This document shows, piece after piece, positions 16,256-25,934 of a DNA stretch of 38,185 nucleotides (position 1 is the stretch's first letter; each line of letters opens with the position of its first letter). Source of the DNA: CAUZSH01 sp963582935. GTDB taxonomy: Bacteria; Pseudomonadota; Gammaproteobacteria; Francisellales; Francisellaceae. The position numbers were made by a program, and so were the translations under genes. The stretch spans positions 1 to 38,185 of the forward strand of contig CAUZSH010000009.1 of NCBI GenBank assembly GCA_963582935.1. Reading direction: 5' to 3'. The notes under the pieces were generated by a model. It saw only the letters and a program-made list of their open reading frames with translations. It ran no database searches and had not been told where the DNA came from.

Positions 16256-16277
16256 GAAGAAAGTAGGAGTTTGAATT

Positions 16278-16718
16278 ATGTATGCATTATGGATTGTATT
16301 GGCAGCTGTTATTGCCTTTTTTGCTGGCTGGGGAATCGGATTTGTTCAGGCAAAGAAAACGGGTAAAACCTCTGAGTTGAGCGCTGATTTGGAAATGGCG
16401 AAACGTGAGCTGAGAGAGTATCAGGAAAGTGCCAATAGGCACCTGAATCGTACAGCAGAGTTAATCTCTGATGTTTATGAAAAATGCCATGAACTTCAAG
16501 AGCTTACCTTGTCTGGAAGTGTGCGTTTGAATAATGATATTTCTCGTCAATCGTTGTTACAACCAGCAACCTACGTCTTCGATCGTGCAGAGCATGACAA
16601 AAAAATGGCAATACAAAGAGAACAAGAGGCTGGATCAGCGTTACCTTCTGATGCGCTTGACTCTAAATCTGAAGAACTTATTTTAGATGAGCCGCCAAGG
16701 GATTACGCTGAAAAATAA
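16278..16718 (+). CDS. zapG: ZapG/YhcB-family inner-membrane division protein
   Basis: 146 residues (E. coli YhcB has 132). One N-terminal membrane helix (about 2-24) is followed by a coiled-coil-like stretch, including ADLEMAKRELREYQESANRH and FDRTAEL-like repeats, and a variable acidic tail. This is the DUF1043 pattern. YhcB/ZapG is linked to envelope growth and division in E. coli. It lies 22 bases after ispF and 30 bases before truD, probably in the same transcript. Confidence 0.85.
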   Translation: MYALWIVLAAVIAFFAGWGIGFVQAKKTGKTSELSADLEMAKRELREYQESANRHLNRTAELISDVYEKCHELQELTLSGSVRLNNDISRQSLLQPATYVFDRAEHDKKMAIQREQEAGSALPSDALDSKSEELILDEPPRDYAEK

Positions 16719-16748
16719 TCATTTATAAAGCAGACTTGGTTAGGCAGG

Positions 16749-17759
16749 ATGAATAAAAACCACGCTCAAATCGGCGAGATAAAAAGAACACCTGAAGACT
16801 TTAAGGTCGTAGAGCAACTTGGCTTCGACCTTACAGGTGAAGGTGAGCATGTTTGGCTATATATCCAAAAACGATTGTTAAATACACAAGATGTTACCAA
16901 ACGTATTGCACGTTTAGCCAATGTTCCGAGACGTGATGTGGGTTATTCTGGTTTGAAGGATAAGCTTGCAGTGACTGAGCAATGGTTTTCAATATACCTT
17001 CCCAAAGGTGAAGTGCCTGATTGGACCGAATTAAATGATGACCAGTTAAAAATTCTGAAGATTAGTCAGCATGCTAAAAAACTGAGAGTCGGAACACATA
17101 AATGTAATCATTTTGTGGTGACAATTCGAGATTGTTGTGTTGACCCTATTCATCTGGCGCAGGCAATCGATAAAATAAAATGCCAAGGTTTTTTGAATCT
17201 GTTCGCAGAACAGCGTTTTGGGCGTGAAAATGCGAATGTAACAAAAGCATTGGATTGGTTGTCTGGAAACTTAAAAGTACGTTCTCCAAAAGATAAAGGT
17301 TTTTTATTATCTGTTCTACGTTCCTATTTATTTAACCGTTATGTGCTTGAGCGAAAAGTATCTTCATTAACGCAAAATGTCTTATGTGGAGATATTGTTG
17401 GTTTTGTGGGTGCGAACACTTGGTTTATGGTAACAGCTGAAAATAAGGATGATGTAGAGGCTCGTATACTAAGTGGTGAATTGGTGGTTGCCGGTATTCT
17501 GCCAGGGAAAGATAAGAAGTTGCAGTTAGCTGAAGATGGAAAGCAATTTGCAGAGAAATTATGGGCAGATTATGCTTGGTATAAGGACTTATTAGCACAA
17601 GATATTGAGGTCGGATTTCGCGCTTTGAGTATTGCCCCTATTGATTTGTCGTATGTATATGATGAGAAAATTCAAACACTTGTACTTGATTTCTCATTAC
17701 CCACCGGTAGTTATGCGACGACATTGATTGATGAATTATCTTTAATTTTATTAAAATAG
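16749..17759 (+). CDS. truD: tRNA pseudouridine(13) synthase TruD
   Basis: 336 residues. It isomerises U13 in tRNA-Glu. The catalytic Asp71 lies in GYSGLKDK, and the segment NHFVVTIRD and the later LFAEQRFGRENAN are typical of the family. The start at ATG 16749 follows a GGCAGG box. In E. coli truD lies with ispD-ispF-surE, so its place near ispF preserves part of that order. Confidence 0.96.
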   Translation: MNKNHAQIGEIKRTPEDFKVVEQLGFDLTGEGEHVWLYIQKRLLNTQDVTKRIARLANVPRRDVGYSGLKDKLAVTEQWFSIYLPKGEVPDWTELNDDQLKILKISQHAKKLRVGTHKCNHFVVTIRDCCVDPIHLAQAIDKIKCQGFLNLFAEQRFGRENANVTKALDWLSGNLKVRSPKDKGFLLSVLRSYLFNRYVLERKVSSLTQNVLCGDIVGFVGANTWFMVTAENKDDVEARILSGELVVAGILPGKDKKLQLAEDGKQFAEKLWADYAWYKDLLAQDIEVGFRALSIAPIDLSYVYDEKIQTLVLDFSLPTGSYATTLIDELSLILLK

Positions 17760-17770
17760 AGCAAAACAGA

Positions 17771-18952
17771 ATGGTCAAGCATTATGACATAATAATTATA
17801 GGTGGTGGAATTTCAGGCTTAAGCGCGGCACACTACGCTTCCCAACAGAATCAAAAAGTCTTACTTCTTGAAAAAAATACAAAAGTAGGTGGGTGTGTTC
17901 ACACTTACACATCGGAAAAGGCAGATGGTTTTTGGCTTGAGATGGGTGCCCACGCAGTTTATAACTCCTATGATCGTGTGTTGCAGTTAGTGGAGGCATT
18001 GAGCTTAAAAGATCAAATCCAAACACGGAGAAACTTACCCTTCAAATTATATGATGGCATTCAGACAGTTTCAGTCTTTAAAGCTTTAAATCTTGTTAGA
18101 ATGGGGATGGGTATTTTAAAGCTCAAAATGTTGTCTAAAAAAGATTGTACTGTCTCAGATTACTATCAGCGTATTTTTGGGAAAACAAATTACCAGAATA
18201 TTTTAAGATATGCTTTTGATGCGGTGCTATCACAAGATTCAAAAGATTTCCCAGCTGAATTATTGTTTAAGTTTTATAAGCGAAACAAAAATTTCCCGAG
18301 AAGTTTTACCTTTAAAAATGGCTTGTCTATTTTAGTGGATGCGCTTGTAAAATCCTCTGATTTTGAGCTAAAAACAAATGCCATGGTCACTAATATCAAA
18401 AGAGTTGATAACCTTTGGCATGTTGTATCTGGCAATGAAAGTTATACTTGTCAGAAATTAGTGTTAGCAACACCATTGTCAGTGACCAGGGTTCTTTTGC
18501 CTGAGGAGTTTAGTGGGGTAGCAGAAAAACTCACATTACCCCAAGTCTCTAAGATCACATCGTTCGGCGTGATCGTGAATAAAAATATCGTGAAGGATAT
18601 TCCTGCATTGGCGGGTCTGATCGGTATTGAGCAGCCTTTTTATTCAATGGTTTCGCGAGATGTGGTGGATGATGATCAATATCGCGGATTCATTTTCCAT
18701 TTTAAAGGAGAGCTGGAATATTCCCAGACCCAATGTTTGGACTATGCTTTAAGGTTCCTAGGTGTATCAGCTGATGCAGTTGTAGACTCTGTGTTGGTTG
18801 ATAATACATTGCCGATGATTACCCCAGAATTTTTAAATGGGTTAACAGAAATGCAACAAGCGTTATTTGATAAAGATATTTATCTGACAGGAAACTATTT
18901 TTCTCGTTTGGCGATTGAGGATTGTGTAAGGCAATCTGAGAGTATTTTATAA
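17771..18952 (+). CDS. FAD-dependent amine-oxidase-like protein (protoporphyrinogen-oxidase-like)
   Basis: 393 residues. The N-terminal dinucleotide motif is IIIGGGISGLSAAHYAS, followed by LLEKNTKVGGCVHTY and the GFWLEMGAHAVYNSY signature of flavin amine oxidases. The middle is helical. A second FAD region (LVLATPLSVTRVLLP) precedes a C-terminal YLTGNYFSRLAIEDCVRQ, where FAD-binding residues are expected. The overall pattern is nearest the HemY/phytoene-desaturase group. A heme-synthesis role is possible but not shown by neighbours. It lies 11 bases after truD. Confidence 0.75.
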   Translation: MVKHYDIIIIGGGISGLSAAHYASQQNQKVLLLEKNTKVGGCVHTYTSEKADGFWLEMGAHAVYNSYDRVLQLVEALSLKDQIQTRRNLPFKLYDGIQTVSVFKALNLVRMGMGILKLKMLSKKDCTVSDYYQRIFGKTNYQNILRYAFDAVLSQDSKDFPAELLFKFYKRNKNFPRSFTFKNGLSILVDALVKSSDFELKTNAMVTNIKRVDNLWHVVSGNESYTCQKLVLATPLSVTRVLLPEEFSGVAEKLTLPQVSKITSFGVIVNKNIVKDIPALAGLIGIEQPFYSMVSRDVVDDDQYRGFIFHFKGELEYSQTQCLDYALRFLGVSADAVVDSVLVDNTLPMITPEFLNGLTEMQQALFDKDIYLTGNYFSRLAIEDCVRQSESIL

Positions 18953-19026
18953 AATCAAGGTGGTGTTGTTAGGCGGTTTTTGGCTATACTGACGAAGTGA
19001 TTAACGATTGTCGTAGGATTTGTAAT

Positions 19027-19650
19027 ATGTATCAATCAACAACAAAAAACCTTGAACTGATGAGTGGTGCTCGCCATGCTTTATCAGGGAAGTGGTTATT
19101 TGCCATTGTCATGTTTATTGCCTTGGGCGTATATCAGGCAGGTGCGCATGTGATACCTGTTATTGGTTCTCTTGCAGTGTTTCTTTTTGCAGGCTCGGTG
19201 GGCGTTGGGTATAATCGTTTTTCCCTCGCAATTTCTAGAGGAAAAATACCAGAGGCAGGCATTGTTTTGAGTGGTTTTAAAAACTTTGCAACCAATACAA
19301 TAGCCTTCATTCTCATGTTTATTTTTGTATTGCTGTGGATGTTATTACTGGTGATTCCAGGTATTGTTAAAGCCTATGCTTATTCTCAAACCTTATACCT
19401 TTTAGCCGAACACCCGGATATGACAGCGATTGAAGCGATTACAAAAAGCCGAGAGTTAATGCACGGCAATAAGCTAAAGCTTTTTGGATTGAGCTTATAT
19501 ATGTTAGGTTTAGCAATCTTATGTGTGCTCACTCTGGGAATAGGATTTATTTGGCTAATGCCTTATCAAAATATCGTTTTTGCTCGTTTTTATGATGACC
19601 TTCAATCTGTTCAAGACGCTCCAGAAGTGGAGCAGATTTCAGTACATTGA
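19027..19650 (+). CDS. DUF975-like integral membrane protein
   Basis: 207 residues from ATG 19027, chosen over an upstream in-frame GTG at 18997 because AGGAT lies nine bases before it. It has about four to five membrane helices. The central stretch LLVIPGIVKAYAYSQTLYLL and the later AIEAITKSRELMHGNK are typical of DUF975-type proteins. Function is unknown. It converges with the transporter gene, with only five bases between the stop codons. Confidence 0.75.
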   Translation: MYQSTTKNLELMSGARHALSGKWLFAIVMFIALGVYQAGAHVIPVIGSLAVFLFAGSVGVGYNRFSLAISRGKIPEAGIVLSGFKNFATNTIAFILMFIFVLLWMLLLVIPGIVKAYAYSQTLYLLAEHPDMTAIEAITKSRELMHGNKLKLFGLSLYMLGLAILCVLTLGIGFIWLMPYQNIVFARFYDDLQSVQDAPEVEQISVH

Positions 19651-19655
19651 TTGCC

Positions 19656-20936
19656 TTAGTGATGAAAATGTTTTGAATCTTTGGTTTCAGGCATTTTAAA
19701 TATTAAGAGTAATGTTACGAAAGAGGCAATAATCAAATAATAAGCGGGGGCTAAGTCATTTCCTGTTTGTGCGACAAATAGTGCTGCGATAACGGGTGCA
19801 GTTCCACCTAGTAAGGCGTTGCTAATATTATAGCTGGCGGAGACGCCACTATATCGTGTATCCGTTGGAAATAGTTCATTGATCGCGACTTGAAATGCAC
19901 AAGTAGCGGCAGAAATGAGTAGTGCCAAGAAGCCTTGTGCCATCATGATCAAGATGAAAGTACCATTGGTGAAGATATTAAAGAGTGGGTAGGCGGTGAG
20001 CATTAAAATAATGGTTGGAATAACAATCATTACTTTGCGACCCAAGCGATCAGAAAGATAGCCCCAGAGTGGTGCAGTGATGGCATAGACGGCCGAGAAG
20101 AACGTGGTAATCCAAAGCACTGTGCTTTCATCCATATTGCGTAAGGTAATGAGGCTGTTAGGTAAATAAGCTGCCATGATGTAATAAGCAATTCCGAGAT
20201 AACCTGTTAAAACGAAGACATACATAAGCTCTTTTTTATGGTATCTCCAAGTTTGCAGCAGTGGAAACATTTCTTTCTTAGCGCCAGATTCTTTGCGATA
20301 TTGAATATACATGGGTGACTCTGAGACGGATTTTTGCATATAAAAAGAAATAATGGCTAAAACAAATCCCACCATGAAAGTGGCGCGCCAACCCCATTCA
20401 ACCATTTGATCAAAGGTGAAGAAATGTGCCAATATTGCCACAATCATAGAACTCAGAAGTACACCCACGGAGGAAGACACAGTGGCAAGTGAGGTAATGA
20501 GACCACGATGTTTTTTAGGTGCATGCTCAATTAACATAACGAGAACGCCCGTATATTCACCACCCACTGAAAATCCTTGAATCATCCTTGCAAAAACAAG
20601 GATAACGACGGCAAGGGCGCCAACTTGTTCGAAGGTTGGTGATAGAGCCGTGATCAGCATTGGGAGGCTCATTAATATGATGCTGAGTTTTAGCGCGTAG
20701 TTTCGCCCCTTTTTGTCACCAATATGTCCAATAATAATGCCGCCCAATGGGCGCATAAGATAGCCTGCCGCAAAGACACCAAATACCAAAATTAAGCCCA
20801 CCATTTTATCGTCGTGAGGGAAAAAAACGACAGATAGATAGGGTGCGGTAAAAGCATAAAGAGTGAACTCAAACCACTCGAGACATGCGCCAAAGGCGGT
20901 AAACCCAATGGCTTTTTTATCGGTAACTGTGTTCAT
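19656..20936 (-). CDS. MFS transporter of the metabolite:H+ symporter (MHS, ProP-like) type
   Basis: 426 residues with 12 predicted helices. GACLEWFEFTLYAF in helix 1 and GHIGDKKGRNYAL in loop 2-3 match the MHS family (proline/betaine, citrate and alpha-ketoglutarate carriers). RMIQGFSVGGEYTGVLVMLIE is the helix-5 signature. The second half repeats the loop motif as LSDRLGRKVM. Substrate is not readable; small organic acids or compatible solutes are the usual choice. Adjacent upstream, divergently, is the gamma-glutamyltransferase. Confidence 0.88.
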   Translation of the reverse strand: MNTVTDKKAIGFTAFGACLEWFEFTLYAFTAPYLSVVFFPHDDKMVGLILVFGVFAAGYLMRPLGGIIIGHIGDKKGRNYALKLSIILMSLPMLITALSPTFEQVGALAVVILVFARMIQGFSVGGEYTGVLVMLIEHAPKKHRGLITSLATVSSSVGVLLSSMIVAILAHFFTFDQMVEWGWRATFMVGFVLAIISFYMQKSVSESPMYIQYRKESGAKKEMFPLLQTWRYHKKELMYVFVLTGYLGIAYYIMAAYLPNSLITLRNMDESTVLWITTFFSAVYAITAPLWGYLSDRLGRKVMIVIPTIILMLTAYPLFNIFTNGTFILIMMAQGFLALLISAATCAFQVAINELFPTDTRYSGVSASYNISNALLGGTAPVIAALFVAQTGNDLAPAYYLIIASFVTLLLIFKMPETKDSKHFHH

Positions 20937-21137
20937 AGTTGTTGCCCATGTGTGAGTTGGGTGTGGATTGTACCAGCTTATGATTTGAATATATATGGGC
21001 TATCTACTGTTTCTTCAGCGGTTTCTACTACAGATTTCGATGGGAGTCTGGATTTATTTTATAATGGCTGGATTGACTGTAAGTTTTCTCTGGCTTAGTC
21101 TGTTTTATATAGGTTAAGTGATGCAAGAGGTGAAGGG

Positions 21138-22913
21138 ATGCTTTTAAAAACTAAGATGCAAAGAAAAGTTAAGGTGTTGAAATATAATGTAATAGATCGA
21201 GTATTATCTGGATTTTTATTTGGGTTTCTAGCACTTTATCTATCTTTGGGTGATGCCTATGCTATTGCGATTCAAGAATCAGATCAACGTTTTCATCCTG
21301 TTGTTGGTGATCATGGTATGGTGGCAACACAGGAAAAAAAGGCCACATTGGTCGGTGTTGAAATACTTAAGAAAGGAGGCAGTGCCATTGATGCGGCCGT
21401 TGCCGTTGGTTTCGCTTTGGCAGTGACTTTACCCAAGGCTGGGAACCTCGGCGGTGGCGGGTTTATGATGATTAAAAGTAGTGATTCACCAGAGGTGGTC
21501 GCATTAAATTATCGGGAAAAGGCACCAATTCTGGCGACAAAAAATATGTATTTAGACCAAAATGGAGACGTTGATCGCCATAAAGTCTCCGATACTTATT
21601 TGGCATCAGGAGTGCCTGGCACGGTGGCAGGCTTGCTTTGGGCACACGATAAATATGGAAAATTACCATTAAAAGAAGTGATGGCACCGGCAATATCTTT
21701 GGCTGAAAATGGTTTTATCATTGAACCTTATTTTGCAGAATCTTTAGCGGAAGCCGCACCTAGACTGAAAGACTCTAAGGCGGCAAGTAGTGTTTTCTTT
21801 AAGATGGATGGCTCATTATATCAAGCGGGCGAAATTTTAAAGCAACCTGACTTGGCAAATACGTTAAAGCTAATTTCAAAAAATGGTCGAGATGCATTTT
21901 ATAAGGGGAAGATTGCCGAGTTAATAGTCGTTGATATGAAGAAACACGGTGGAATCATTACCATGAAAGACTTGGAGGCTTATCAGGTAACGGTTGAGAA
22001 ACCCATAAAAGGGATTTACCGAGGCTATACGATTTATTCCATGCCACCACCGAGCTCTGGAGGTATCGTCATGATGGAGATATTGAATATCTTAGAAGGC
22101 TACCCTATGGGGAAATACGGTTTGAATAGTGCCAAGACAATGCATGTGATGACGGAAGCTTTTAATTACGCTTACAATGATCGCAATACGGATTTAGGAG
22201 ACCCTTTATTTGTTAAAAACCCAACGAAAAAACTGACTTCCAAGCAATATGCGGAAAGCATTCGGCAAAAAATTGATTTATCAAAGCACACGCCAAGTAG
22301 TGTGATTTCTAAAAGCATAACACCTGATCATGAAAGCACCCAAACAACGCATTACAGTATTATAGATCATGAAGATAATGTGGTTTCGAACACCTATACC
22401 CTTAACTACTCTTATGGCAATGGGAAGATGGTAAAAGGTGCAGGCTTTTTACTGAATAATGAAATGGATGATTTTACCGCGAAAGTGGGTGCGGCCAATG
22501 CTCATGGGCTTGTACAAGGAGAAGCAAATGCTATTGAACCTCAAAAAAGACCGTTAAGCTCAATGTCACCAACGATTATGATTGGACCTAAAGGCGTATT
22601 ATATGCAACTGGCTCTCCAGGTGGTGGTCGTATTATCACAACGGTGTTGCAAGTGATTTTAAATATTGTGGATTATCAGCTGGATTTGCAGAGTGCTGTG
22701 AGTATGCCCAGAATGCACAGTCAGCTATGGCCTGATGAGATTATGATTGAACAAGGTTTTAGTGTAGACACAGTGAATATTTTGGAGGTCATGGGGCATA
22801 AGGTCGTGCTTTTTGATGCAATGGGCTCAGCTCAAACGGCGAAGAAAAGTGATCACGGATTTAAAGGGGCGGCTGACCCTCGGCGTATGGGTGCTTATGC
22901 CGAGGGGTATTGA
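21138..22913 (+). CDS. ggt: Gamma-glutamyltransferase (periplasmic)
   Basis: 591 residues. The start at ATG 21138 has a strong GAGGTGAAGGG site. An N-terminal hydrophobic segment (about 25-50) serves as signal peptide. The proenzyme self-cleaves before Thr403 in STQTTHYSIIDHED, which becomes the nucleophile of the small subunit. PLSSMSPTIM and GSPGGGRIITTVLQ supply the oxyanion and substrate sites. The enzyme breaks gamma-glutamyl bonds such as in glutathione in the periplasm, which can feed Cys and Glu to the cell. The 200-base upstream gap shared with the transporter holds a possible -35 (TTGACT, 21073-21078) but a poor -10. Confidence 0.96.
   Translation: MLLKTKMQRKVKVLKYNVIDRVLSGFLFGFLALYLSLGDAYAIAIQESDQRFHPVVGDHGMVATQEKKATLVGVEILKKGGSAIDAAVAVGFALAVTLPKAGNLGGGGFMMIKSSDSPEVVALNYREKAPILATKNMYLDQNGDVDRHKVSDTYLASGVPGTVAGLLWAHDKYGKLPLKEVMAPAISLAENGFIIEPYFAESLAEAAPRLKDSKAASSVFFKMDGSLYQAGEILKQPDLANTLKLISKNGRDAFYKGKIAELIVVDMKKHGGIITMKDLEAYQVTVEKPIKGIYRGYTIYSMPPPSSGGIVMMEILNILEGYPMGKYGLNSAKTMHVMTEAFNYAYNDRNTDLGDPLFVKNPTKKLTSKQYAESIRQKIDLSKHTPSSVISKSITPDHESTQTTHYSIIDHEDNVVSNTYTLNYSYGNGKMVKGAGFLLNNEMDDFTAKVGAANAHGLVQGEANAIEPQKRPLSSMSPTIMIGPKGVLYATGSPGGGRIITTVLQVILNIVDYQLDLQSAVSMPRMHSQLWPDEIMIEQGFSVDTVNILEVMGHKVVLFDAMGSAQTAKKSDHGFKGAADPRRMGAYAEGY
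22877..22906. other. Strong hairpin over the ggt 3' end
   Basis: CCCTCGGC (22877-22884) pairs with GCCGAGGG (22899-22906). Three more inner pairs, including one wobble, give an 11-bp stem with an 8-base loop, GC-rich in an AT-rich setting. It lies inside the last codons of ggt, and no T-run follows directly, so it is not a textbook terminator. It could still mark transcript ends between the convergent ggt and pilU genes. Confidence 0.5.
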
Positions 22914-22934
22914 TCTTGGGGAAAGTCTTTTTAT

Positions 22935-24071
22935 TTATTTTGTGAATTTATCAATATCTTCTTCTTGAATTTTATATTTGTTTTTAAGTCCATGTTCATC
23001 AAATTTATCCCCTTTATCAAGTTTGATCCTAAGGCGTAAATTATTCGCAGAATCTGCATTTTTCATGGCTTCTTCTAAAGATATCTCACCACTTTTATAG
23101 AGATGAAAAAGCGCGCCATCAAAGGTCATCATACCTAAGCTCTCTGATTTCTCCATGGTCTCTTTTAACTCATCAACTTTGCCACCTTTGATTTGTTCGC
23201 TAATTAAAGGGGAGTTAATGAGTATTTCTGCCGCCAGTGCACGTTTCCCTTTTAAGTTTGGAATAAGGCGCTGGGAAATAATGCATTTGAGATTTAAAGA
23301 TAGATCAAGCTGTAGCTTTCGATGCATGTCTTCGGGGAAGAAGTGTAAGATTCGATCAATCGCTTGGTTCGCATTATTGGCGTGAAGGGTGGAAATACAT
23401 AGATGGCCTGTTTCAGCAAAGGTTAGTGCGTGCTCCATGGTTTCTTGATCTCGGATTTCACCAATCTGTATCACATCTGGGGCTTGCCGTAACGTATTTT
23501 TAAGTGCGGTGGCAAATGTTTCTGTATCTGTGCCGACTTCTCTCTGGGTGATCAGGGATTTATTGTGGGGATGGATGTATTCAATAGGATCTTCAATGGT
23601 GATGATATGTCCGCCCTCATTCGCATTTCGATGACCAATAAGGGCGGCCAAAGATGTGGACTTTCCTGAACCTGTACCACCGACAAAGAGAATTAAACCC
23701 CGTTTTGTCATGATGAGATCTTTCATGATTTGTGGCAGTCCAAGATCGTCTGCAAGTGGGATATCTGTTTTGATGTGGCGAAGCACCATGCCAGTTTCAT
23801 TGCGTTGCCGAAAAATATTGACCCTAAAGCGAACATCGTCATAAGCAAGGGCAAGATTCATCTCACCTGTTTGATCAAACTCGGAAATTTGCTTATCATT
23901 CATAATCGAGGCGGCAATCTCATGCACTTCACCAGAGGCAAATTTCTTCTCACTGATAGGGTGTAATGCGCCCTGGGTTTTTATACTTGGGGATGCTTCA
24001 AAGGTAAGATATAAGTCAGAGCCTTCATTTTCCACCATGACAGCGAGCATTTTTTTTAGATCAAGAGCCAT
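22935..24071 (-). CDS. pilU: PilT/PilU-type twitching motility ATPase
   Basis: 378 residues. Hexameric retraction ATPase of type IV pili, acting at the cytoplasmic face of the inner membrane. The Walker A is GGTGSGKS (131-138). The Asp box is ITIEDPIEYIH, Walker B is DVIQIGEIRD, and the His box is HLCISTLHANNANQ. The long C-terminal part after the core (about 345-378) and the N-terminal DLKKMLAVMVENEGSDLYL favour PilU over PilT. No pilT is next to it, although the two are often paired. It is convergent with ggt. Confidence 0.92.
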   Translation of the reverse strand: MALDLKKMLAVMVENEGSDLYLTFEASPSIKTQGALHPISEKKFASGEVHEIAASIMNDKQISEFDQTGEMNLALAYDDVRFRVNIFRQRNETGMVLRHIKTDIPLADDLGLPQIMKDLIMTKRGLILFVGGTGSGKSTSLAALIGHRNANEGGHIITIEDPIEYIHPHNKSLITQREVGTDTETFATALKNTLRQAPDVIQIGEIRDQETMEHALTFAETGHLCISTLHANNANQAIDRILHFFPEDMHRKLQLDLSLNLKCIISQRLIPNLKGKRALAAEILINSPLISEQIKGGKVDELKETMEKSESLGMMTFDGALFHLYKSGEISLEEAMKNADSANNLRLRIKLDKGDKFDEHGLKNKYKIQEEDIDKFTK

Positions 24072-24188
24072 GTTTTTGCTTTTTATTCAGTATGTTTACT
24101 CTTAAATAAAGCAGGAAATGGTTAAAAATTCCAGTTGGAATGGAGTTATATGGGTTGAGGCTATAAAAAGATGTTTTATATGAAGATT

Positions 24189-24888
24189 TTAAAAACTATA
24201 TTGCAAACCAATATTTTGCTCTTGAACAATGATGCTGTCAGGCACACCTACGGTTCCAGCGCCTAAGATGCTACTTGAAAATGTTCCTAATACATTTAGG
24301 TATGCAGTGTTTGAGTATTCGGCATAAACACTAAGGTTTTGGGTGATGTCGTAATCCGCCCTTAAACCAGCGTTTAGGTTCACACCAGCCATGGCGCCAT
24401 CTGAGGATCTAAAGTAACCAGCTCCAAGTCTTAATTCCGTATAAAATTTATTTGTGAAATAAGTCCCTATAAAACCATTAAGGCTTAGGCTATTTATCGA
24501 AGAGTTGCTGCGAGTTTAATCGAGTAATTTGCCTGAGGCTGGATTAAATATACCCATTACACCTGTCGGAGCATTGCCGACAAGCTTGTATTCAAGCTCT
24601 GGTCCAAAGTATAAAGAAGGCGCGCCATCTTTATTGCCGAAAGCAAATTGATAGCCCAGTGCCATGTTGAGATTGACGCCAACAGAGCTGTACCCTGGTA
24701 AAGTCATGGTTTTAGTTGATCCATTTCCGTACGTAACCGTACTTGTTGTGACACCAGTAGAAGATTCATTTATACCTGTTGATATGTTAACGTAACCTAG
24801 AATATTGATTGTTGTCAGCCATAGCAGAGGTTGCCATGAATGTGCTTATAGTAGCAATAATGAGCAATGTTCTTTTAAAACTGCGCAT
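24189..24888 (-). pseudogene. Outer-membrane beta-barrel protein gene, broken by frameshift and stop
   Basis: On the minus strand a start at 24888 gives a signal peptide (MRSFKRTLLIIATISTFMA, then TSAMAD). About 24801-24815 the frame must shift by one base to continue as ILGYVNIST. That second frame includes VGVNLNMALGYQFAFGNKDG and FGPELEYKLVG but stops at a TAA at 24516-24518. The same frame then continues through NGFIGTYFTNKFYTELRLGAG and DYDITQNLSVYAEYS to a final LQYSF, an outer-membrane C-terminal Phe. Alternating polar and non-polar residues indicate beta-strands. One frameshift and one nonsense codon mean no full-length product. The intact form would be about 230 residues. Confidence 0.8.
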
Positions 24889-24997
24889 ATGTTTAGTTCT
24901 TTATTTTAAAATAAAAACGGCATCCTAGCACAAACTTCATGAGTGTTACACTATCAAATGCGCACGATTGCGTGCAGAAATTAAATTTTATTCTGGA

Positions 24998-25882
24998 TTA
25001 AGCAAAATAATTAAAAAACATTTCATGGCTCCCTTTATCTAGTTGGCTAGACTTGTATACCAATAAAAAGGAGGTCTTAATCATTGTGGTTTCCATTGGG
25101 AGAATGGCGAGTAGATTTGATGTTAGCTCCTCTTCAATAATGCATTTTGGCAATATTGCAATCCCGATATTTGCTTTAGCAGCTTCCTTGGCCGCAAGAT
25201 ATGAATCTACATAAATTGGCTGCTTTTTCATGCCCCACTGTTTAAATAGTTCATTGTGCTTAGTTTGTGTAATCGAGGCGGTATGCGTGGAAAGATAGTT
25301 TGAATGACAGATATCATGGGCGGTTAAGCGTTTGCATTGGCTTAATGGGTGTTTGCTGGAGGCGACGAGTACATATTCAAATGAGAGTAATTTTTTTTGC
25401 ACAAGTTTGTGATCGATGGCAAAAGGATCGCTAATCATATAAAAATCATGGCGATTCTCAGACATGATGGCGCCTTGGTCTCGCCAGCGATCTAAGGTAA
25501 AGTCAACACGAATATTTGGAAATGCCTCAATAAAGGGTTGGATAAGATTAAATCCTACATTTTGAAAGGTATTGGTGATGGATAGCTGAATAGGCTGTTG
25601 TGCTTCGGAAGTGATTTCATGAATCACACTGCTTAAATTGGTTCGAGCAGCAAGGAATATCGTGACCTCATCTGCCAACATACTTCCTGTTCCTGTGAGT
25701 TCAAGTGTTTTGCCAATTTTTTTAAAAAGTGGCTTTTCACATAATATCTCGAGATTTTTAATATGTTTCCAAGCAGCGGGTGGGCTCATATATAGCGTTT
25801 GGGCAGCTTGTGTGATGCTGAGGAACTTTGCAGCGTAATAAAAGGTTTCAATCTGGCGAATGGTAAAGTGTTGTTCTAGCAT
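24998..25882 (-). CDS. LysR-type regulator, divergent to an MFS efflux gene
   Basis: 294 residues. The N-terminal helix-turn-helix is in residues 6-65 (FYYAAKFLSITQAAQTLYMS). A LysR effector domain follows, with VDFTLDRWRDQGAIMSENRHD and VGFNLIQPFIEAFPNI. The gene faces away from the transporter at 25998 with a 115-base shared region that holds a perfect palindrome, the standard LysR arrangement. It probably controls that transporter and itself. The inducer is unknown. Confidence 0.88.
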   Translation of the reverse strand: MLEQHFTIRQIETFYYAAKFLSITQAAQTLYMSPPAAWKHIKNLEILCEKPLFKKIGKTLELTGTGSMLADEVTIFLAARTNLSSVIHEITSEAQQPIQLSITNTFQNVGFNLIQPFIEAFPNIRVDFTLDRWRDQGAIMSENRHDFYMISDPFAIDHKLVQKKLLSFEYVLVASSKHPLSQCKRLTAHDICHSNYLSTHTASITQTKHNELFKQWGMKKQPIYVDSYLAAKEAAKANIGIAILPKCIIEEELTSNLLAILPMETTMIKTSFLLVYKSSQLDKGSHEMFFNYFA

Positions 25883-25904
25883 TTGTCCACCTGTCGATTA
25901 ACTT

Positions 25905-25927
25905 AATGTTAATTATACGTTAACATT
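25905..25927. promoter_or_regulatory. Perfect inverted repeat, probable LysR operator
   Basis: AATGTTAA (25905-25912) and TTAACATT (25920-25927) are perfect complements separated by seven bases, and include the T-N11-A pattern of LysR sites. It lies 23 bases from the LysR start and upstream of the transporter promoter, so it can govern both. Confidence 0.6.
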
Positions 25928-25934
25928 TATCAAA

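Noticed and set aside
24516..24518. In-frame TAA as a recoded codon in the outer-membrane gene
   Set aside because: A separate frameshift also breaks the gene, so simple decay explains both; TAA recoding is not known in such organisms.
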